A DNA stretch of 5,814 nucleotides from an uncultured Butyrivibrio sp. (GTDB lineage: Bacteria > Bacillota > Clostridia > Lachnospirales > Lachnospiraceae), in the NCBI GenBank assembly GCA_947169985.1, contig CAMVRW010000160.1, positions 1 to 5,814 on the forward strand, given 5' to 3'. A program made the position numbers and the translations under genes. The notes beneath the pieces were generated by a model, which saw nothing but the letters and a program-made list of their open reading frames with translations, was not told the DNA's origin and did no database searches. Below, one piece after another: positions 5,449-5,814 of the stretch. Each line of letters starts with the position of its first letter. Positions within the stretch are counted from its first letter, which is position 1.

Positions 5449-5468
5449 CAAAAGAAGAGGTACATTTT

Positions 5469-5814
5469 ATGGCTGTAGAATTTGGTGAAGTTCAGATGAA
5501 GTTTGCTGAACTGATATGGGAAAAAGAGCCTGTGGGGTCTGGTGAACTGGTCAGGCTGTGCGTAGAGATGTTTGGCTGGAAGAAATCAACAACCTACACG
5601 GTGTTAAAAAAGCTCTGCGACAAGGGGCTGTTCCAGAATAATGATGGTGTGGTTACGTCACTGATCTCTAAGGATGATTTCTATACAAAGAAGAGTGAAG
5701 AGTTCGTGGATGAAGCTTTTGGAGGATCACTTCCCGCTTTCCTGGCGGCTTTTACATCACGTCAGAAGCTTTCAGAAAAAGAGATAGATGAGATCCGTAA
5801 GATAATAGACGAAG
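5469..5814 (+). CDS. BlaI/MecI/CopY-family transcriptional repressor, 3' end outside the window
   Basis: The first 115 codons are present and open to the window edge. The N-terminal half is a winged-helix domain: helix 1 with FAELIWEKEPVGSGELV (12-28), then the recognition helix WKKSTTYTVLKKLCDKGLF (37-55), which matches the family pattern. The C-terminal part (SLPAFLAAFTSRQKLSEKEIDEIRKII, within 87-113) corresponds to the dimerisation region. Family members are dimeric repressors of beta-lactam resistance or copper genes, inactivated by proteolysis through a BlaR1/MecR1-type sensor or by metal. No copper-binding cysteine motif is visible in the part present. The gene usually precedes a membrane peptidase sensor gene; that would lie beyond the window. 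GAAGAGG at 5454-5460, eight bases before the ATG, supports the start. Two operator-like dyads upstream suggest autoregulation. Only a few residues are probably missing. Confidence 0.9.
   Translation, partial: MAVEFGEVQMKFAELIWEKEPVGSGELVRLCVEMFGWKKSTTYTVLKKLCDKGLFQNNDGVVTSLISKDDFYTKKSEEFVDEAFGGSLPAFLAAFTSRQKLSEKEIDEIRKIIDE

Noticed and set aside
1793..5454. The word AGACCAAAAG occurring before both the rpsF and BlaI-type ribosome binding sites, each with an upstream TTGGTCT
   Set aside because: A 10-base repeat within a window this size is expected by chance, and the rpsF copy lacks the 7-3-7 dyads seen at the BlaI-type gene, so a shared regulator is not supported.

Overview
The window reads as chromosomal DNA from a low-to-moderate GC Firmicute, most likely a rumen or gut Lachnospiraceae (Butyrivibrio/Pseudobutyrivibrio-like). 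This is inferred from the two-domain S1 protein, the style of the sirtuin, the rpsF-ssb-rpsR order, strong AGGAGG ribosome binding sites and tight hairpin-plus-T-run terminators. All genes lie on the + strand. No taxonomic search was possible.

Layout. (1) 1-167: the 3' part of tRNA-Glu(TTC), a complete tRNA-Cys(GCA), then a strong terminator. (2) 168-1690: an extended -10 promoter, a two-S1-domain RNA-binding protein, and a CobB-type NAD-dependent deacylase, probably co-transcribed. (3) 1691-2920: promoter region, a leader with a hairpin, then the classic rpsF-ssb-rpsR operon (S6, single-strand DNA-binding protein, S18) and its terminator. (4) 2921-4138: a headless reading frame whose stop overlaps (ATGA) the start of a GT32-type glycosyltransferase. 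The glycosyltransferase has no visible Shine-Dalgarno, so this block looks like the surviving end of a former operon. (5) 4139-5082: a promoter, a classical short-chain dehydrogenase/reductase and a terminator. (6) 5083-5347: a 57-codon DUF3006-like gene and a terminator. (7) 5348-5814: promoter, two matching operator-like dyads and the 5' part of a BlaI/MecI/CopY-family repressor gene that runs off the window.

The tRNA and ribosomal/SSB blocks are housekeeping translation and replication functions. The glycosyltransferase, reductase and repressor are accessory genes with their own signals and no evident shared pathway. I found no phage, transposon, CRISPR or defence system. The most interesting signals are the pair of 7-3-7 dyads in front of the BlaI-type gene and the apparent operon remnant in front of the glycosyltransferase.
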